From a virus, in IMG/VR virus record IMGVR_UViG_3300023284_000779, positions 1 through 41,919 of that record: a stretch of DNA of 41,919 nucleotides. One strand, given 5' to 3'. The translations under genes and the position numbers were made by a program. Below, piece by piece: positions 7,921 through 15,469 of this stretch (position 1 is its first letter; every line of letters begins with the position of its first letter). The notes beneath the pieces were generated by a model. That model saw nothing but the letters and a program-made list of their open reading frames with translations. It was not told where the DNA came from and did not search any database.

Positions 7921-8298
7921 ATGAAAACCATGAAGACTTTAATTTTAGCTCTCGTTTTCGCCTTGACGTTTCTAGGCGGGGGTTTTGGTGTCCAAGCGGG
8001 TACCTGCCCAGGCCTCGACACGATCCTTCATCCCCTAGCCGGCTTTGAACAAATCACTGTCTCAACCACCGCCGTTGCTCTCACGGTACCTCGTGGCTCT
8101 GAGTTAGCCGTTGTGGTTGTTGAAGATGCAGACCTTCGCTATCGAGATGATAGCACAGACCCCACTGCATCCGTGGGAACCCTGCTGAAACAGGATGCCT
8201 CTCTAGTGGTCTGTACTAAGGCACTGGACAGAATAAAGTTCATCCGTGATGGGGGAACCGACTCCCTAATCAACGTCAATTACTACGGAAGGTCTTAA
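7921..8298 (+). CDS. Secreted 125-residue protein with signal peptide
   Basis: The protein has a basic N-terminus, a hydrophobic core (LILALVFALTFLGGGFGVQA) and a signal peptidase I-like AxA site near residue 27. The mature part is a small beta-rich domain (QITVSTTAVALTVPRGSELA, LRYRDDSTDPTASVGTLL) similar to the small beta-sandwich in the gene at 4783, which hints at a common virion-associated module. Two Cys remain in the mature form. Export of a virion-like domain is odd for a phage. Confidence 0.7.
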   Translation: MKTMKTLILALVFALTFLGGGFGVQAGTCPGLDTILHPLAGFEQITVSTTAVALTVPRGSELAVVVVEDADLRYRDDSTDPTASVGTLLKQDASLVVCTKALDRIKFIRDGGTDSLINVNYYGRS

Positions 8299-8301
8299 CC
8301 C

Positions 8302-10341
8302 ATGAAGAAGTTTATAGCTTACGCTCTCGCCCTCCTACTTGGAATCGGCGGGGTCGCATATTCACAATCTGTTCCCTCTAGTGGTGGTGGTAGTGCTCTC
8401 GTTCCTTCCACGCTTACTGATGGTGGAGTCCTACTCGGTTCTGGTACTGATCCGATCACCGCTCTGGGGGTCCTTGCCGATAGCGAAATGATTGTCGGTA
8501 ACGGTACCACAGATCCGGTTATCGAAAGCGGTGCAACACTCCGCACCTCTATAGGGGTCGCCATTGGCACAGACGTTCAAGCCTTCGATGCTCAGTTAAC
8601 AGATGTCGCAGGCCTAGCCGTCACTGACGGACTTTTGATAGTTGGAGATGGTGCCAATTTTGTGACAGAGAGTGGTGCCACGCTGAGAACTTCTATAGGC
8701 GTGGACGCAGCCGGTACCGATAACTCCACTGATGTCACCCTTGCCGGCACTCCTGATTACATCACCATCTCGGGACAAGTGATAACCAGGGGTAAGATTA
8801 ACATGGTTACCGATATAGAATCACTTGTTCCCATAGGTAGTGGGGGAACAAACGCCACCGGAGCCAGTGCCGCTAGAACCAACTTGGGAGTTGCCATAGG
8901 CAGTGATGTCCAAGCATTTGCTATTTCCCTTGACGACCTGGGTGCTCTCGGAGCACCCGCTTCAGATGGACAGTTCATTGTCGCTACCGGAGCAGGAGTC
9001 TTCGCTTACGAAACGCCCTCTGTGGCCCTTACCTCTATAGGAGGTATCGGAGCAGCCACCGCAGACACCCTCACCAATAAGACCTATGCCCTTGGAGGTA
9101 CAGGCAACGCATTTACTGGTACCGCAGCAGAATTTGACACTGCCGTCACTGACGACAACTTTGCTTATCTCGGAGCCGCCCAGACTTTCACAGCAGTCAA
9201 CACTTTCACCGCAGCAGATATAGGTGCTATCCACCTGTCTGGGAATAATGTGGGAATTAAGTTCGGTGACGGTACAGGTGACGGCTCAATACACGCTGCT
9301 GCCAGTAGCTTCCTTGATTTCCGTATGGCAGCTACTTCTACCAGATTTCAGGATTCTGCTGGTGGTACTGCTTACACTTTCAGGTCTAGTCCCACAACCA
9401 GCAAATTCACCATTGAGCAAAACGGAGACCCCACGAGCATAACCTTCGGAATGATAGTCAACCTCTCGGCGGCTGACGATGATGCCTATGTGCTAGAAGA
9501 CTCCACTGATATGGCCCACGGGATGACTACCATCACTCCTACCTCAACCATTCTGAGAATCAGAGAGTTTGACGGTGCCGGTGGTGGAGCACTCCTTGGT
9601 GGTTTCTCGGATGATGCTTCAGATCCTACAGCGTTTGCCATTAACGCTAGTGCGCTTGATACCTCTGTCAACGATACTACCTCCACCTCAGGTATCGGTC
9701 TCATAATGCTTTCTGCCTACGTGGATGACGATGGGACCAGCCGTGAGTCTCTTGCCGCAGCAGGCATTACCGGTAACCTCTTAGCTGTCAGAGATGGGAC
9801 CAGCACTCAGATGCTAGTGAAAGAAGACGGAGACCTTTGGCTCAATGGTGGGCTTACAACCAACGGCAACAGCGTACTCACGGGAACTGCCAGCATCACA
9901 GGCATACTCACAATGGGTGCAAATCTTGTTTCTGACACTGACAGCACAGATGACCTCGGGACTACCGGGGTTCGATGGGCAAACCTCTTCGTAGATGCCA
10001 TCACGGTCACAGACGATGTTACCATCACCGGGCAAACGCTTACGACTGCCATCCCCACGGCCACGGTTGACGGAGCCACCACCTTTGCCGTTACCACAAA
10101 CCATGTGATCCTGGCTTGCACGGGTACCGAGACCATCGACACGATCACTGGTGGTGTTCTGGGTCAGTATCTACACATAGAACACTCTGACACCGAATGT
10201 ACGCTCAACGATGACCCTGATGCTACGGCGGCTGATGCCTTTTCCATGACTGCCTCTCTTGCGGGAGCGGTCAACACGAGTGTCGTATTGTTTTACAATG
10301 GAACCTATTGGCTCGAAGTGAGCAGATCGGTGAATGGTTAA
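8302..10341 (+). CDS. Large fibre-like repeat protein carrying a signal peptide
   Basis: This 679-residue, Gly/Thr/Ala-rich protein looks like a phage fibre built from short beta repeats: ESGATLRTSIGV occurs at residues 75-86 and 123-134, and AIGxDVQAF-type units recur near 88 and 200. The C-terminal part (TFAVTTNHVILACTGT ... YLHIEHSDTECTLND) resembles a terminal beta domain of tail spikes. It starts with a clear signal peptide (MKKFIAYALALLLGIGGVAYS), which is unusual since fibres assemble in the cytoplasm. It could be surface-displayed, periplasmic, or carried in the virion with an unprocessed N-terminus. Confidence 0.75.
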   Translation: MKKFIAYALALLLGIGGVAYSQSVPSSGGGSALVPSTLTDGGVLLGSGTDPITALGVLADSEMIVGNGTTDPVIESGATLRTSIGVAIGTDVQAFDAQLTDVAGLAVTDGLLIVGDGANFVTESGATLRTSIGVDAAGTDNSTDVTLAGTPDYITISGQVITRGKINMVTDIESLVPIGSGGTNATGASAARTNLGVAIGSDVQAFAISLDDLGALGAPASDGQFIVATGAGVFAYETPSVALTSIGGIGAATADTLTNKTYALGGTGNAFTGTAAEFDTAVTDDNFAYLGAAQTFTAVNTFTAADIGAIHLSGNNVGIKFGDGTGDGSIHAAASSFLDFRMAATSTRFQDSAGGTAYTFRSSPTTSKFTIEQNGDPTSITFGMIVNLSAADDDAYVLEDSTDMAHGMTTITPTSTILRIREFDGAGGGALLGGFSDDASDPTAFAINASALDTSVNDTTSTSGIGLIMLSAYVDDDGTSRESLAAAGITGNLLAVRDGTSTQMLVKEDGDLWLNGGLTTNGNSVLTGTASITGILTMGANLVSDTDSTDDLGTTGVRWANLFVDAITVTDDVTITGQTLTTAIPTATVDGATTFAVTTNHVILACTGTETIDTITGGVLGQYLHIEHSDTECTLNDDPDATAADAFSMTASLAGAVNTSVVLFYNGTYWLEVSRSVNG

Positions 10342-10354
10342 AAAAGGAGGAAAC

Positions 10355-10672
10355 ATGAAAACGCTTATCGCAATTCTATTCGCTTTGTTTCTCAGCATAC
10401 CTATACAGGTCTTGGCAGTGGACTTCACCATCAGCTTGACTGATGAGGAAGTGACTATCCTTGAGTATGCGGGTAGGGATGGGCATGAAAACGCTGATCC
10501 CAATGCAGTGATGACCCCTCAGGAAGTCTTCGAGACCATCGTTAGGAAGTACATCAACTACCTGCGCCCTGCCTCAGTGGTTGATAACGCTAAAGCTGAG
10601 ATTGACGCTTTGCCTCTCACAGACGAACAAAAGGCTAGGCTCAAGAGTCAGATCCGCAAAGGTGGAAAGTAA
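10355..10672 (+). CDS. Secreted 105-residue protein
   Basis: The ATG at 10355 is chosen because AAAGGAGG lies just upstream and it opens directly into a signal peptide (MKTLIAILFALFLSIPIQVLA); an in-frame ATG at 10334 would place the ribosome site inside the gene. The mature part (ISLTDEEVTILEYAG ... VFETIVRKYINYLRP) is helical and resembles small phage head proteins that otherwise lack signals. It immediately precedes the scaffold candidate. Confidence 0.7.
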   Translation: MKTLIAILFALFLSIPIQVLAVDFTISLTDEEVTILEYAGRDGHENADPNAVMTPQEVFETIVRKYINYLRPASVVDNAKAEIDALPLTDEQKARLKSQIRKGGK

Positions 10673-10696
10673 AAATTAAGTTCCAAAGGAGGTTCT

Positions 10697-11323
10697 ATGC
10701 CGAAGGATAAAGATGGGAAAGAGATTAGTCAAGAGCAGTTTGACGCTCTTTCCAAAGAAGACAAGGCCGCTGCCGTCAAGGTTGCAGGCCCCGCTCCCGA
10801 AATCAAGGCCGCAGACATCGTTGGCCTTAAAGAGTTAATGTCAGAGACTCTCACAGAGTTCGTTGCTAATGCGGAGCCGGCTCCCACTGCAACCGATGAT
10901 GGTCACCCTAAGCCTGCTACCCAAGCTGGCGAGGCAGATCCTTTGCTCAATGCTCTGGATCAGGTTACGGCCCCCAAGATCGACAAGGCTACCCTGATTG
11001 CCGAAGGTGCTCAGGACGCAGCCGTGTTCTACGCTACCCATCCCGAGGCCGTAAAACACACTGATGCCCTTGAAGCATCCTTCAAGGATATGATGGATCA
11101 AGGCCGTCCCTTCACTCGGGCCGCTCTTTTCGAGTGGTTCAAGGGAAAGAACTTTGAAAAGTTTCATGAGGAAAAAGTGAACGCAGATAAAAAGACTGCT
11201 GAGGAGGCTGAACACTCAACAACGGTTGACTCCGGTGGCCGCCCTGTGTTAGAGTCTCCTAAAGTAGACGAAGATAGTTCTGACGATGACCTGAATAAGG
11301 TTGTCGAGAACGCTCAGTTCTAA
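10697..11323 (+). CDS. Putative capsid scaffolding protein
   Basis: The 208-residue, acidic, Ala/Glu/Asp/Lys-rich protein is predicted largely helical and disordered, with no catalytic motif, and lies directly upstream of the major capsid gene. These are the usual traits of phage scaffolding proteins, which direct procapsid assembly and leave before DNA packaging. AAAGGAGG precedes the ATG. The assignment is by composition and position only. Confidence 0.65.
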   Translation: MPKDKDGKEISQEQFDALSKEDKAAAVKVAGPAPEIKAADIVGLKELMSETLTEFVANAEPAPTATDDGHPKPATQAGEADPLLNALDQVTAPKIDKATLIAEGAQDAAVFYATHPEAVKHTDALEASFKDMMDQGRPFTRAALFEWFKGKNFEKFHEEKVNADKKTAEEAEHSTTVDSGGRPVLESPKVDEDSSDDDLNKVVENAQF

Positions 11324-11472
11324 GTAGAGTAGGCACCCCTTGGATAAGGGTTTCCGCTCTACGCCTTAGCAAGCCCCGCAGTACGGTTGCATGAGACAAG
11401 CAGCCGTGTTTGAGCAGTGTGGGCTTGTCACGCAAGGGCGTGGGGGTCTCACTTAATCCAGAAAGGAAGGTG
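11324..11472 (+). ncRNA. Structured leader RNA of the major capsid gene, with pseudoknot
   Basis: The 161-base gap before the capsid gene folds well by eye. GTAGAG 11324-11329 pairs with CTCTAC 11357-11362 around a CCCTT/AAGGG hairpin (11337-11341/11346-11350). CAAGCCC 11370-11376 pairs with GGGCTTG 11421-11427, enclosing an 8-bp stem (11383-11390/11400-11407, one G-U) with a nine-base loop. CACGC/GCGTG (11429-11433/11438-11442) forms a hairpin. Loop bases TGAGAC 11392-11397 are exactly complementary to GTCTCA 11446-11451, a six-pair pseudoknot. An AAGGAAGG ribosome site (11463-11470) follows, 14 bases before the ATG. The RNA may set capsid expression or processing; the function is unknown. 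Confidence 0.65.
11445..11454 (+). repeat. Left copy of inverted 10-mer flanking the capsid gene
   Basis: GGTCTCACTT is the exact reverse complement of AAGTGAGACC at 12777-12786, three bases after the capsid stop. The leader copy includes the 3' strand of the proposed pseudoknot. Confidence 0.6.
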
Positions 11473-11484
11473 TAGAAAAATAAA

Positions 11485-12774
11485 ATGGCAACAACTTCAT
11501 TTAGCACTCTATCAACTGATGCTCCTAATGTGTGGATCGCTCGGCAGACCTTCAAGTTGGCCGAGAAGAATCTTCGCATTGGTAGACACGCTACGAAGTA
11601 CCAACTGATTCAGCGTATGGGTCTTACCCTGCGAATTGTCCGTCACAAGCGGCTCAATTTGCCTACGACTCCACTGACAGAGGGTACCGCTCCTACCGCA
11701 GTGGCACTGTCCATCGAAAACGTGGACGTTACCACAGAGCAGTGGGGTATCGTGGTGCTTCTGACTGATGTGGTTATGATAACCACAAAGCATCCTGCAC
11801 TGAATGTCGCTGTTTCGAGAACTGCCTTGGCTATGGCCGAGGTCCTTGAAAGAGAGATGGCAGTCACGCTGCTTGCTGGAACTTCAGTTGTGTACCCAGG
11901 TACGGTTACCGCTCGTACAGGTATTGGTTCTGCCGATAGGGTAGATACCGCTGCCGTGTTGAAGGCAACTACGCAGCTTCGTACCAATGGTGCAGGAGAG
12001 AGTGAAGGAGGATTGTTCGGCGGTGTTCTATCGCCGGCTCAGGAAGGAGATATTCTCGGGTCTGACCAGACTTTCAAGGATGCCAGTAACTTCGCCAACG
12101 TTAAAGCGTTGCAGTTCGGAGAAATTGGTACCTGGATGGGAGTCCGGTGGTCACGAGGTAACTTCATGCCTATATTCAAGGGTGTGGCGGCTCCCGATGG
12201 GACCGCTGCTAACGCTTCCAAGTCAAAGGCCGTGGCTAACGCTGCGCCTTCGGATGGGACGTTTGCAGGCACCTCACCCCTGATTGTCGTGGTTGCTCGT
12301 GACATCACGAGTGACTATGAAAGGCTCATCTCGCAGACTTCGGCGGCTATCACGATAGCGGCTGTGTCTGATAACGTTGATGTGACCCTTCCCTCGTCTG
12401 TCAATTTCGTCTATGACGTATATTGTGACGGTGGCGCAGCCGGTACGATGACCCTGTTCTCAGCCCGTAACGCAGCTTCGGCTGTTGTTAGCGTAACTGG
12501 CAAGGGAACTGGTGTCGTAGCTCCTGCTGCCCCTGCGGATACCCGAGAGGTGTTCGTAGCGTGGATATTCGGTGTGGATGCTTTCGGCAGAGTCGAACTA
12601 AACGGTATGTCCTTGCAGAGTTTTATAACTCCTCCAGGGGCTTCGTTTAGCAATCCTCTAGCGCAAGGAAGAAAGATCGGTTCTAAGATCATGTGGAAGT
12701 CTTTTATCATTGATAATAACTACTTCGTGAGACTGGAATCGGCTTCTACCTTCTCCGCCCAACTGCCAGCATAA
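11485..12774 (+). CDS. Major capsid protein, N4-gp56 family
   Basis: This 429-residue protein matches the N4-gp56 major capsid family (HK97 fold): an N-terminal helix, then LRIVRHKRLNLPTTPLTEGT (residues about 50-69), VTTEQWGIVVLLTDVVMITTKHP, and MAEVLEREMAVTLLAGTSVVYPG leading to the spine helix. Residues about 260-375 carry an insertion with beta-rich, Val/Ala-rich sequence (ITIAAVSDNVDVTLPSSVNF), probably a surface-exposed decoration domain. Family members run about 300-420 residues, so this fits with that added domain. It follows the scaffold candidate and has its own structured leader, consistent with very high expression. Confidence 0.9.
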   Translation: MATTSFSTLSTDAPNVWIARQTFKLAEKNLRIGRHATKYQLIQRMGLTLRIVRHKRLNLPTTPLTEGTAPTAVALSIENVDVTTEQWGIVVLLTDVVMITTKHPALNVAVSRTALAMAEVLEREMAVTLLAGTSVVYPGTVTARTGIGSADRVDTAAVLKATTQLRTNGAGESEGGLFGGVLSPAQEGDILGSDQTFKDASNFANVKALQFGEIGTWMGVRWSRGNFMPIFKGVAAPDGTAANASKSKAVANAAPSDGTFAGTSPLIVVVARDITSDYERLISQTSAAITIAAVSDNVDVTLPSSVNFVYDVYCDGGAAGTMTLFSARNAASAVVSVTGKGTGVVAPAAPADTREVFVAWIFGVDAFGRVELNGMSLQSFITPPGASFSNPLAQGRKIGSKIMWKSFIIDNNYFVRLESASTFSAQLPA

Positions 12775-12776
12775 CC

Positions 12777-12840
12777 AAGTGAGACCACCCTGCCAGCTTG
12801 TCTCAATCACGCTGTCAGGAGTGACCTCATTTCAAGGGAG
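12777..12840 (+). ncRNA. Post-capsid structured element, pseudoknot candidate
   Basis: Directly after the capsid stop, TGAGAC 12780-12785 pairs with GTCTCA 12800-12805. The 14-base loop holds CCTGCCAGC (12789-12797), which can pair with GCTGTCAGG (12811-12819) at eight of nine positions, giving a second pseudoknot. Its first ten bases (AAGTGAGACC, 12777-12786) are the exact reverse complement of 11445-11454 in the capsid leader. It precedes the small membrane ORF and may attenuate transcription after capsid or control that ORF. There is no T-run, so it is not a standard terminator. Confidence 0.45.
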
Positions 12841-12846
12841 ATGAAA

Positions 12847-12978
12847 GTGTTTATCGACATACTCAAGACGTTTGGTATTATCCTTCTAATCCTTGGCACC
12901 TTGGTAACAGCGGTGCTCATTGGAACTGGCATCTCTGCCCTCCTTTACCCACTATCGGAGTATAGCCGTGGCTTTTAA
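12847..12978 (+). CDS. Small single-TM protein, 43 residues
   Basis: GTG at 12847 is preferred because AAGGGAG ends six bases before it; the in-frame ATG at 12841 abuts the ribosome site. The product has a short N-terminus, one long hydrophobic helix (GIILLILGTLVTAVLIGTG) and a short tail. Size and topology would suit a small holin or a membrane accessory protein, with no direct evidence for either. It overlaps the next gene start (12968) by 11 bases. Confidence 0.55.
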   Translation: MFIDILKTFGIILLILGTLVTAVLIGTGISALLYPLSEYSRGF

Positions 12979-13153
12979 ACGAAAACCACTAATTTTTGAA
13001 GGCGACATAATTCTTCTAAGCGGTAACTTTTTGCAGCACATAGCTCAACTAGCTCCTAGGTTTGAGGTTCTTGGTGTTGTAGAAGCCCCTGATGGCAGTA
13101 AAGTTCTCGAAGTTAGAAAGGCAGAATCTCATGAGAAAAAAGCCCCTAAGTAA
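12968..13153 (+). CDS. Small protein of unknown function, 61 residues
   Basis: GTG at 12968 is chosen because GGAG lies seven bases upstream; an earlier ATG at 12920 lies inside the membrane-protein ORF without a ribosome site. The product (FKRKPLIFEGDIILLSG ... FEVLGVVEAPDGSKVLEVRK) is a small beta-rich domain. No family recognised. It overlaps the following gene by 23 bases. Confidence 0.6.
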   Translation: MAFKRKPLIFEGDIILLSGNFLQHIAQLAPRFEVLGVVEAPDGSKVLEVRKAESHEKKAPK

Positions 13154-13529
13154 AAAGCCCCGCAAGCATCGTTACGCCAAGCGCAAGATCAGTCCTGAAC
13201 TCAGGGCTAAGAAGTCAGCGCAGCTAAAACGTGATAGGAAGTCCCGAGAGCCTAATATGAAAGTGGGTCTGTATATGTCTCACTATGTTAATGGGATGCG
13301 CTACGGGCCGGGCATCGTCACGTTGCCTCGTGTACTTGCTCAACAGTTTGTCCGTGAAGAACAAGCACAAGTTGAAGAAGAAAGGAAACTTCATGGTACC
13401 AGGGCTGCTCTTATAGGCGGCGTTGGTCCCACCGGAGCGCATAGTGTTATTGAAGTGCCGCCCGAGACTTTTGACTACTCACTCGGGGAGTATGCAGGCA
13501 TAGGTAGAGTGTCAGGTAAAACCAATTAA
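13131..13529 (+). CDS. Basic N-terminus protein of unknown function, 132 residues
   Basis: The start at 13131 (MRKKPLSKKPRKHRYAKRK) follows an AAAGG site about eight bases upstream and is preferred over an in-frame ATG at 13092 deep in the preceding gene. The first 45 residues are very rich in Lys/Arg, then a structured region with YMSHYVNGMRYGPGIVTLP and a Gly-rich C-terminus. It could be a minor virion protein contacting DNA. Confidence 0.65.
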   Translation: MRKKPLSKKPRKHRYAKRKISPELRAKKSAQLKRDRKSREPNMKVGLYMSHYVNGMRYGPGIVTLPRVLAQQFVREEQAQVEEERKLHGTRAALIGGVGPTGAHSVIEVPPETFDYSLGEYAGIGRVSGKTN

Positions 13530-13541
13530 CAAGGAGGTGTT

Positions 13542-13982
13542 ATGGCTAAGATCACTGTAATCAAGGTAACCGCAGAGGGAGAGCAGCTTTCCATCGAGGG
13601 TGAGTTCATCCCAGATCCCGATGTTCAAATTGCTCATCCACCGGATGCTACTCACAAGGATAGATGGGAAACTACTGAGAAGGGCAAGCCCTTACTGGAA
13701 ACTCTCCAACCATACTTCGACCTGTGTGATGACAGGTTGTTCGAAATGAACCAGCGGATTCTTGCATCGAATCACCTAGTCAAACAGCTTGAGCCTGCTG
13801 CTCAGATGGCTGTTCACCATGTTTGTGAAGTCCTAATGGGCCAAGCACCCAAGTCGGACATAAGTAACATCATGAAACAGAGGGATGCAGAGCGTGAGGC
13901 TCAGTTGGCTCACCTTGCTGAGGAAGAGAAGAAGCTTGAAGGTAAGGGTGACAAGAAGCCCCCAAAACCAACCAGTCACTAA
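13542..13982 (+). CDS. Unknown virion-module protein, 146 residues
   Basis: Preceded by AAGGAGG. The N-terminal half is beta-like (ITVIKVTAEGEQLSIEGEF), the C-terminal half helical and ending in Lys/Glu repeats (EEEKKLEGKGDKKPPKP). No family recognised; a head- or tail-completion role is possible from its position between capsid and large internal-virion candidates. Confidence 0.7.
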   Translation: MAKITVIKVTAEGEQLSIEGEFIPDPDVQIAHPPDATHKDRWETTEKGKPLLETLQPYFDLCDDRLFEMNQRILASNHLVKQLEPAAQMAVHHVCEVLMGQAPKSDISNIMKQRDAEREAQLAHLAEEEKKLEGKGDKKPPKPTSH

Positions 13983-13991
13983 GGAGTCGTT

Positions 13992-14453
13992 ATGATTTCA
14001 GTCAAGATTTACAAAGTAGATCCGTACACACGTGCGGGTGGTTTCATAGTGGCTGAAATAGCCCAGAGGCTTATCAAGCAGGCTCACGAGCATGGTGAGC
14101 CTCTGGACGACATTCTAGTCTTGATGTCCCGTATCTGGGCCGCTGACCCCGGAGTGGTCTTTCATGCGGCCCTCGATGACAAGGGTGTGGTCAAGGGCTA
14201 TGCCATAGCCGCTGTTGAGAGTGGTAGTCTTTTCATGTTCCAGCCCCGTGTAGATGAGCCTACGAAAGGTGATACTATAGGGGAGTTTGTGGCCCTTGTA
14301 GAGAAATGGTTAAAGGGCTATAATTCAACCGTGTCAGAACTGAACCATATCCCAGGTATAAACCTCATAGCTCGCCGGGCAGATCCCAAGTGGGCTAAGA
14401 AGTATGGATTCACAACGACAAAATACATTATGTTCAAACCGTTGGGAGAGTGA
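13992..14453 (+). CDS. GNAT-like protein, 153 residues
   Basis: The order of elements suggests a GNAT acetyltransferase fold: beta pair VVFHAALDDKGVVKGYAIAAVE, a central helix FVALVEKWLKGYN, and the closing WAKKYGFTTTKYIMFK, similar to the 'Y-x-x-x-GF' end of GNAT domains. The acetyl-CoA-binding Q/RxxGxG/A loop is not clear, so it may be a degenerate or non-catalytic GNAT. Phages often carry such a gene between head and tail genes, with unknown role. Confidence 0.5.
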   Translation: MISVKIYKVDPYTRAGGFIVAEIAQRLIKQAHEHGEPLDDILVLMSRIWAADPGVVFHAALDDKGVVKGYAIAAVESGSLFMFQPRVDEPTKGDTIGEFVALVEKWLKGYNSTVSELNHIPGINLIARRADPKWAKKYGFTTTKYIMFKPLGE

Positions 14454-14458
14454 TTTGA

Positions 14459-15460
14459 TTGCCACATACTAACCGCATAGGAGTTGGGGATCGCACTTCG
14501 GGTAATATAAGAGACCTACTCTCAAGAATAGGTACTTCGGCCCGTAGAACAAGCGTTGTCGATCTTGAAAAGGCTATACCTCAAGAGTTAGCTACCCTTT
14601 CGGAGTCACCTTTCGATACTGAGTTTCAACCTCAAGAGGTTCCGTTCCTGCAACAGTTAAATGAGGCCATCAGCCGTGTGGAAGCCCGTGAGACAGCAAC
14701 CACACCCGAGCAGAGAGAAGCCCTCGCAGGTTTGTTCAAAGCTGCTGACCCTACAGAAAGACTTGATGCTGCCAAAAAGTTCATAAGTCAAATTGTCGGC
14801 CCTTCTAACCTAGCTCAATCGATAGCTGGTGGGTTTGGACCCCAAGCCGCTGTCGAAGCTACGGCCCAAGCCGGTGCTGGAATAGCTCTCCCCATTGTGA
14901 CTGAGGCCAGCAGACAGCAGGGCGCAGCCAACCAGTTCAAGGCTCTGTTGGAGGAAGCCCGGATACAACGTAACATTGGTAAGGACCAAGACATCTTCAG
15001 TGCTGTGTTGAGCAAAGTTAACCAGGGACAACAGACCGCAGGACTCAACCTAGACAGAGCCAGGCTTGGAGCAAATGAAAATCTGCAACGAGCCAGTCTC
15101 AGACTGCAAAGCCTACGTGACCTCGCAGGTATTCGTACTAACCAGGCCACTATCAATGCCAGCCTTGCACGTAGAGCCGGTGGTGGAGGTACCTCGGGTA
15201 TTCCTTCCCTCTTTCCGGGTGGAGTAAGAGGTAGAACAGGATCAGCCTTCCCTGTAAATGGTGGCGGTGTTGCTTTAGGTGGTACTCCCACTTCGAGGCT
15301 AGTTGAACAGACAGCTTTTAGAGAACGTGTTGGTGGTCCTGCTCCTCTTGCTGGTACTGGTACAGGTGGCGCAGGAGTTCTCAGGGCAGGTGGCTTTACT
15401 GGACCGTTGCGGTCAGGTACTATTCTGCGGTCACCTGGGGGTAGCATCTCTGTCTCGTAA
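14459..15460 (+). CDS. Large helical virion protein 1 (internal or ejected protein candidate)
   Basis: The 333-residue protein starts at TTG 14459, the only start after the in-frame TGA at 14456; GGGAG lies about ten bases upstream. Residues 1-230 are Ala/Gln/Glu-rich and helical; the C-terminal 100 residues are Gly/Pro/Arg-rich and disordered. With the next two genes it forms a set of three large, low-complexity proteins in the position where podoviruses encode core proteins ejected with the DNA. This is inference from position and composition. Confidence 0.65.
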   Translation: MPHTNRIGVGDRTSGNIRDLLSRIGTSARRTSVVDLEKAIPQELATLSESPFDTEFQPQEVPFLQQLNEAISRVEARETATTPEQREALAGLFKAADPTERLDAAKKFISQIVGPSNLAQSIAGGFGPQAAVEATAQAGAGIALPIVTEASRQQGAANQFKALLEEARIQRNIGKDQDIFSAVLSKVNQGQQTAGLNLDRARLGANENLQRASLRLQSLRDLAGIRTNQATINASLARRAGGGGTSGIPSLFPGGVRGRTGSAFPVNGGGVALGGTPTSRLVEQTAFRERVGGPAPLAGTGTGGAGVLRAGGFTGPLRSGTILRSPGGSISVS

Positions 15461-15469
15461 GGTGTAATT

